DNA from: CAZFER01 sp964517495
Lineage (GTDB): Bacteria > Hinthialibacterota > Hinthialibacteria > Hinthialibacterales > Hinthialibacteraceae
Direction: 5' to 3'
DNA: 64,000 nt
Assembly: GCA_964517495.1 (NCBI GenBank)
Contig: CAZFER010000024.1
Coordinates: 15,603 to 79,602, forward strand
The translations under genes and the position numbers were made by a program. The notes under the pieces were generated by a model, which saw only the letters and a list, made by a program, of their open reading frames with translations, was not told the origin of the DNA and searched no databases. Positions 61,336 through 64,000 of the stretch are shown piece by piece (positions within the stretch are counted from its first letter, which is position 1; every line of letters begins with the position of its first letter).

Positions 61336-62448
61336 TCAAGAAATCAATTCTTTAATCGCTTCAAGAAATCGATCCACATTTTCTGTTCGCGCGCTGTGCC
61401 CCATTAAACCGATCCTCCACACTTTACCCGCTAATGGACCCAATCCCGGTCCAATTTCAATATCATATTTCATCAACAATTCGCTTCGTATATTGGCCTC
61501 ATCCACACCGTCGGGAATTAGCACCGCATTGAGCATTGGCAATCGCGAGTCGGGTTCAACCAACATTTTTAGCCCAATCAAATCAAGTCCTTCAACAAGC
61601 TGTTGATGAACTTTTTGATGCCGCTCGAAGACATCTTCAAAACCCTCATCAAATATGCATAGCAACGCCTGGTATAAGCCATAAAGCATATTGATCGGTG
61701 CGGTGTGGTGGTAAACCCGTTTTGCCCCTTCCCAATATTGCACAATCATGCTCAGGTCAAGATACCAGTTTGGAACCTTTGATTCGCGCTGTTGTAACTT
61801 CTCAACCGCATTGTCAGAAAAACTGACCGGTGATAATCCTGGCGGGCATGAAAGGCATTTTTGCGTACCGCTATACAACGCATCCACATTCCATTCATCC
61901 ATTTTGACAGGCATACCACCCAAACTGGTTACCGTATCAACCAAATAGAGGGCATCGCTCTGCCCAACCAACGCACCAATTTCTTCAACCGGATTGCACA
62001 CCCCTGTGGAGGTCTCAGCATGCACCACCGCCACCAGCTTATAAGATTGACTCTCAAGTTTAGTCTTTACATCGTCAACAATGACAGGTTTTCCCCATTC
62101 ATATTCCAATACATCAACATTGGCACCCAACCGAGTGGCAACATCAGTCATCCGTTTCCCAAACACACCATTGGATAAAATCAAAACCGGATCACCCGGT
62201 TCAATGAGATTCACAAAGCAGGTTTCCATACCCGCAGAACCCGTTCCGCTCACTGGCAAAGTCAAAGCATTTTGAGTATTCAATAACGATTGTAACAATC
62301 GTTTGATCTCATCCATAATCTCGATAAAACGCGGATCAAGATGCCCGATCGTGGGGCGGGAAAGCGCTTGATAAACAGGCGCCGGAACACATGAAGGCCC
62401 AGGCCCCATCAATAAAATGTCACGCAGTCCGTTTAATTTGTTTTCCAT
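61336..62448 (-). CDS. Class V PLP aminotransferase, serine-pyruvate/alanine-glyoxylate type
   Basis: 370 residues from the ATG at 62448, which has GGGAG eight bases upstream; an earlier in-frame ATG is at 62484. Landmarks: LLMGPGPSCVPAPVYQALSR, GHLDPRF, SGTGSAGMETCFVNLIEPGD, HAETSTGV, LVDTVTSLGGMPVKMDEW and ALYSGTQKCLSCPPGLSP, in which Lys197 is the PLP lysine. The C-terminal IGPGLGPLAGKVWRIGLMG is diagnostic. Transfers an amino group from alanine or serine to glyoxylate or pyruvate. The upstream 460-base gap contains repeats only. Confidence 0.93.
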   Translation of the reverse strand: MENKLNGLRDILLMGPGPSCVPAPVYQALSRPTIGHLDPRFIEIMDEIKRLLQSLLNTQNALTLPVSGTGSAGMETCFVNLIEPGDPVLILSNGVFGKRMTDVATRLGANVDVLEYEWGKPVIVDDVKTKLESQSYKLVAVVHAETSTGVCNPVEEIGALVGQSDALYLVDTVTSLGGMPVKMDEWNVDALYSGTQKCLSCPPGLSPVSFSDNAVEKLQQRESKVPNWYLDLSMIVQYWEGAKRVYHHTAPINMLYGLYQALLCIFDEGFEDVFERHQKVHQQLVEGLDLIGLKMLVEPDSRLPMLNAVLIPDGVDEANIRSELLMKYDIEIGPGLGPLAGKVWRIGLMGHSARTENVDRFLEAIKELIS

Positions 62449-62909
62449 TTTCTTATCTCCCAATGCTGAATCATTCAACATCATTTATCCCAATCAACAT
62501 TGACTATACCCTACAATAATATAAAAGTGTTTCCAGTCATAGTGAAACAAATAATGTGGTATGACCAATCGGAAATATCCACAAACAAATTAAAAGACAA
62601 CAATACCTTCCGTTTCCAGGTGTTCAGGATAATAATTTAATTGAGCGATTGTTTTTTATAAATGGTCAGCTATATGAATTTCCATTCCCCCACCAAGATT
62701 GGGAGTGGCTAGGGGAGGGTGGATAAAAAACCTAGAGCGGAATCCTTTAACCCCCTCCATTTCATTTGGGGAGGAATAGTGGCACTAAATGAAAGTTTTT
62801 ATACTAATTCCATCATTGCATATGGCTGACAAGTTACGATTTTTCCATAATCTCAATTAACAAATAATTTGCTAACCATAATTCAATAAAATAGAATAAT
62901 TATATATAT
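62449..62909. other. Gene-free region with repeats between aminotransferase and GntR genes
   Basis: It contains the minus-strand 20-codon peptide frame TIAQLNYYPEHLETEGIVVF (about 62590-62655), too short to call, and GC-rich inverted sequences between about 62686 and 62790. AT-rich DNA leads into the GntR gene, including TATATATATATG at its start. I see no other signal. Confidence 0.45.
62730..62790. repeat. Dispersed C/G-rich palindromic repeat, copy B
   Basis: AATCCTTTAACCCCCTCCAT, then TTCATTTGGGGAGGAATAG is related to copy A at 61186 (AATCCTTTAATCCCC...TTCATTGGGGGAGGAAT). A second set of G/C arms lies at 62686-62725 (CCCCCACCAAG...GGGGAGGGTGG). The two copies are about 1.5 kb apart, flanking the aminotransferase gene. 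Confidence 0.5.
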
Positions 62910-63653
62910 ATGGCCACATCCACTAAAAAATCCATACATGAACAAGGTACGCTGTGGGATTCCAAATCCCGATCCAACGATGTGTTGAAACAAATCGTTG
63001 CCATGATATTCGAAGGCCATTTCTCACCAGGTGACCGCTTGCCTGCTGAACGGGATCTATCCCTTCAATTAGGCGTAAGCCGAACAACCTTGCGTGATGC
63101 ACTTAATCGCCTGGAAGCTCGAGGATACATCGAGCGTCGCTCAAAAAGTGGGAATTTTATTCGAACCGCTATTCCCAAAAATGTACGCGATCCCATCGAA
63201 GATGTGGTCATGTCTAGAATCGTTGGTTTAAAAGAAATCATTGAAATACGCAAAAATCTGGAAATCTGGGCGGCTGGCAAAGCCGCTGAATCCCAAAAAA
63301 ATAAAGAACTGAAAGAACTTAAATCCTGTCTGACTACCATGAAATCAACCGCCTCCTTTCGCACCACCAAACAGTTCGAACGCTATCAGGATGCCGACAT
63401 GAAGTTCCATTTGGTGATCGCTGAATCAACACGAAATTCAATCTACATCCATCTTTTCCATTTTTTTGCCCATCTAATCCAGGTTTCCATCTCATTGAGC
63501 CGGCAAATGTTCCCCGAAAAATTTGGCGTTGAAAATTTAGAAAAACACAAATCCATTTATGAGGCCATCCGCCAAAACAACAGCAAAGAAGCGGAACAAG
63601 CCATGTTGGAGCATTTTGAATTTATCGAACGAAACCTCCCCAAAATCGATTAA
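62910..63653 (+). CDS. GntR/FadR-family transcriptional regulator
   Basis: 247 residues. The winged helix-turn-helix spans about 22-88 (GHFSPGDRLPAERDLSLQLG, VSRTTLRDALNRLEARGYIE) with the GntR signature, followed by an FCD-type ligand-binding all-helical domain (residues about 105-240: EIIEIRKNLEIWAAGKAAE, DMKFHLVIAESTRN, KSIYEAIRQNNSKEAEQAML). FadR-subfamily members respond to sugar acids, amino acids or acyl-CoA, and often control the operon they precede. Here the next gene is a broken Gfo/Idh oxidoreductase that starts in the same frame after the stop. The start lacks an obvious ribosome binding site. Confidence 0.92.
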   Translation: MATSTKKSIHEQGTLWDSKSRSNDVLKQIVAMIFEGHFSPGDRLPAERDLSLQLGVSRTTLRDALNRLEARGYIERRSKSGNFIRTAIPKNVRDPIEDVVMSRIVGLKEIIEIRKNLEIWAAGKAAESQKNKELKELKSCLTTMKSTASFRTTKQFERYQDADMKFHLVIAESTRNSIYIHLFHFFAHLIQVSISLSRQMFPEKFGVENLEKHKSIYEAIRQNNSKEAEQAMLEHFEFIERNLPKID

Positions 63654-63677
63654 CTGTTTCTATCCTATAATCGTTGT

Positions 63678-64000
63678 TCTGAACCGTCCACTGAACACGT
63701 CTCCACCGTGGCCGGTTGGTTGGAAGCCGCAGGCTGTTTCTCAAGGGCGATATTAATGGTGGGCACCGGTTATGAAGGAAACATGACACAGGGAACTTTA
63801 TCCCGCTTTAGAAGCATGCAAGAGAACCAGTTAATCCTTGATGAAACTCGCAGCCCATATGATGATTATGTGGAAAGTTTTCACCTGTTTAAACGTGAAT
63901 GCACCAACGCCATGTTAAATGGTACCCCCATTATACAAACCGGCGCCGAAAACCTGAAAACCTTAAAAACCACTTTCTCCGCCTATCAAGCCATCCAAAC
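63678..64000 (+). pseudogene. Gfo/Idh/MocA oxidoreductase, C-terminal part only, running off the window
   Basis: Directly after the GntR stop, the same frame continues without a start codon and reads STEHVSTVAGWLEAAGC, MVGTGYEGNMTQGTLSRF, SPYDDYVESFHLFKRECTNA and TGAENLKTLKTTFSAYQAIQ. These are C-terminal landmarks of Gfo/Idh/MocA oxidoreductases (DYVESFxxFxxxCxxA ... TAEENLxTLxxxxAAY). The Rossmann half is missing, so the gene is 5'-truncated, probably a decayed target of the adjacent regulator. An internal ATG at 63756 would give at most the C-terminal domain. The end lies beyond position 64000. Confidence 0.65.

Noticed and set aside
63559..63756. 65-codon plus-strand frame
   Set aside because: It overlaps the end of the GntR gene in another frame and the Gfo/Idh remnant.

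Overview
The window looks like a chromosomal stretch from an uncultured, free-living Gram-negative bacterium with a moderately low GC content (low-to-mid 40s percent by eye). A TolC-family outer-membrane protein, many signal peptides, Tat-type leaders on oxidoreductases and a sulfatase, GspG-like pseudopilins, Uma2-family nucleases and very large secreted proteins with dockerin-like and cohesin-like domains resemble gene content of PVC-superphylum and neighbouring candidate phyla. No rRNA or taxonomic marker is present, so this placement is an impression.

Layout. 1-2.5 kb: the start of a branched-chain aminotransferase, a polytopic glycosyltransferase-like protein and an orphan pseudopilin. 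2.6-8.9 kb: secreted alpha-L-fucosidase (GH29), secreted metallophosphoesterase, three tandem Uma2 nucleases on an exact 607-bp period, and a secreted DUF6807 protein. 8.9-16.6 kb: a minus-strand DUF2905-queA-NlpC/P60 operon, an MDR dehydrogenase, a Tat-exported Gfo/Idh oxidoreductase, a VOC protein, and an SGNH hydrolase-methyltransferase-small membrane protein cluster. 16.7-32 kb, nearly all minus strand: a 1368-residue secreted lectin/beta-propeller/cohesin/dockerin protein, a TAATG-coupled pair of unknown function, a receiver-SpoIIE phosphatase, and two TAATG-coupled giant TPR-DUF3857-transglutaminase-like proteins, one with an intact triad and one without. 32-33.8 kb: a graveyard of toxin-antitoxin genes and a broken FGE-sulfatase-domain gene. 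33.9-40.8 kb: a 2317-residue secreted beta-helix/C-type lectin/cohesin/dockerin protein. 41-64 kb: enolase-superfamily protein, alpha/beta hydrolase, two tRNA-Ser genes, a TPR protein and a CsgG-like/FGE-domain lipoprotein-like protein behind a near-consensus promoter, a second Gfo/Idh protein, TolC, an MFS transporter with a roughly 310-residue insertion, a BASS transporter, an SGNH protein, polyphosphate kinase, a prepilin, a Tat-exported sulfatase, an AbiEii-like pair, a class V aminotransferase, a GntR/FadR regulator and a truncated Gfo/Idh gene.

Functionally, fucosidase, sulfatase, Gfo/Idh dehydrogenases, enolase-superfamily protein, DUF6807 protein and sugar-porter-like MFS fit scavenging of (possibly sulfated and fucosylated) polysaccharides, but they are scattered single genes and not one locus. 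Reading intergenic DNA in all frames reveals several decayed genes that ordinary ORF calling would miss: fragments of a pseudopilin, a histidine kinase, a YgiT-type antitoxin, an FGE-domain protein, a Gfo/Idh protein and a transposase. Palindromic GC-rich repeats sit next to some of these.
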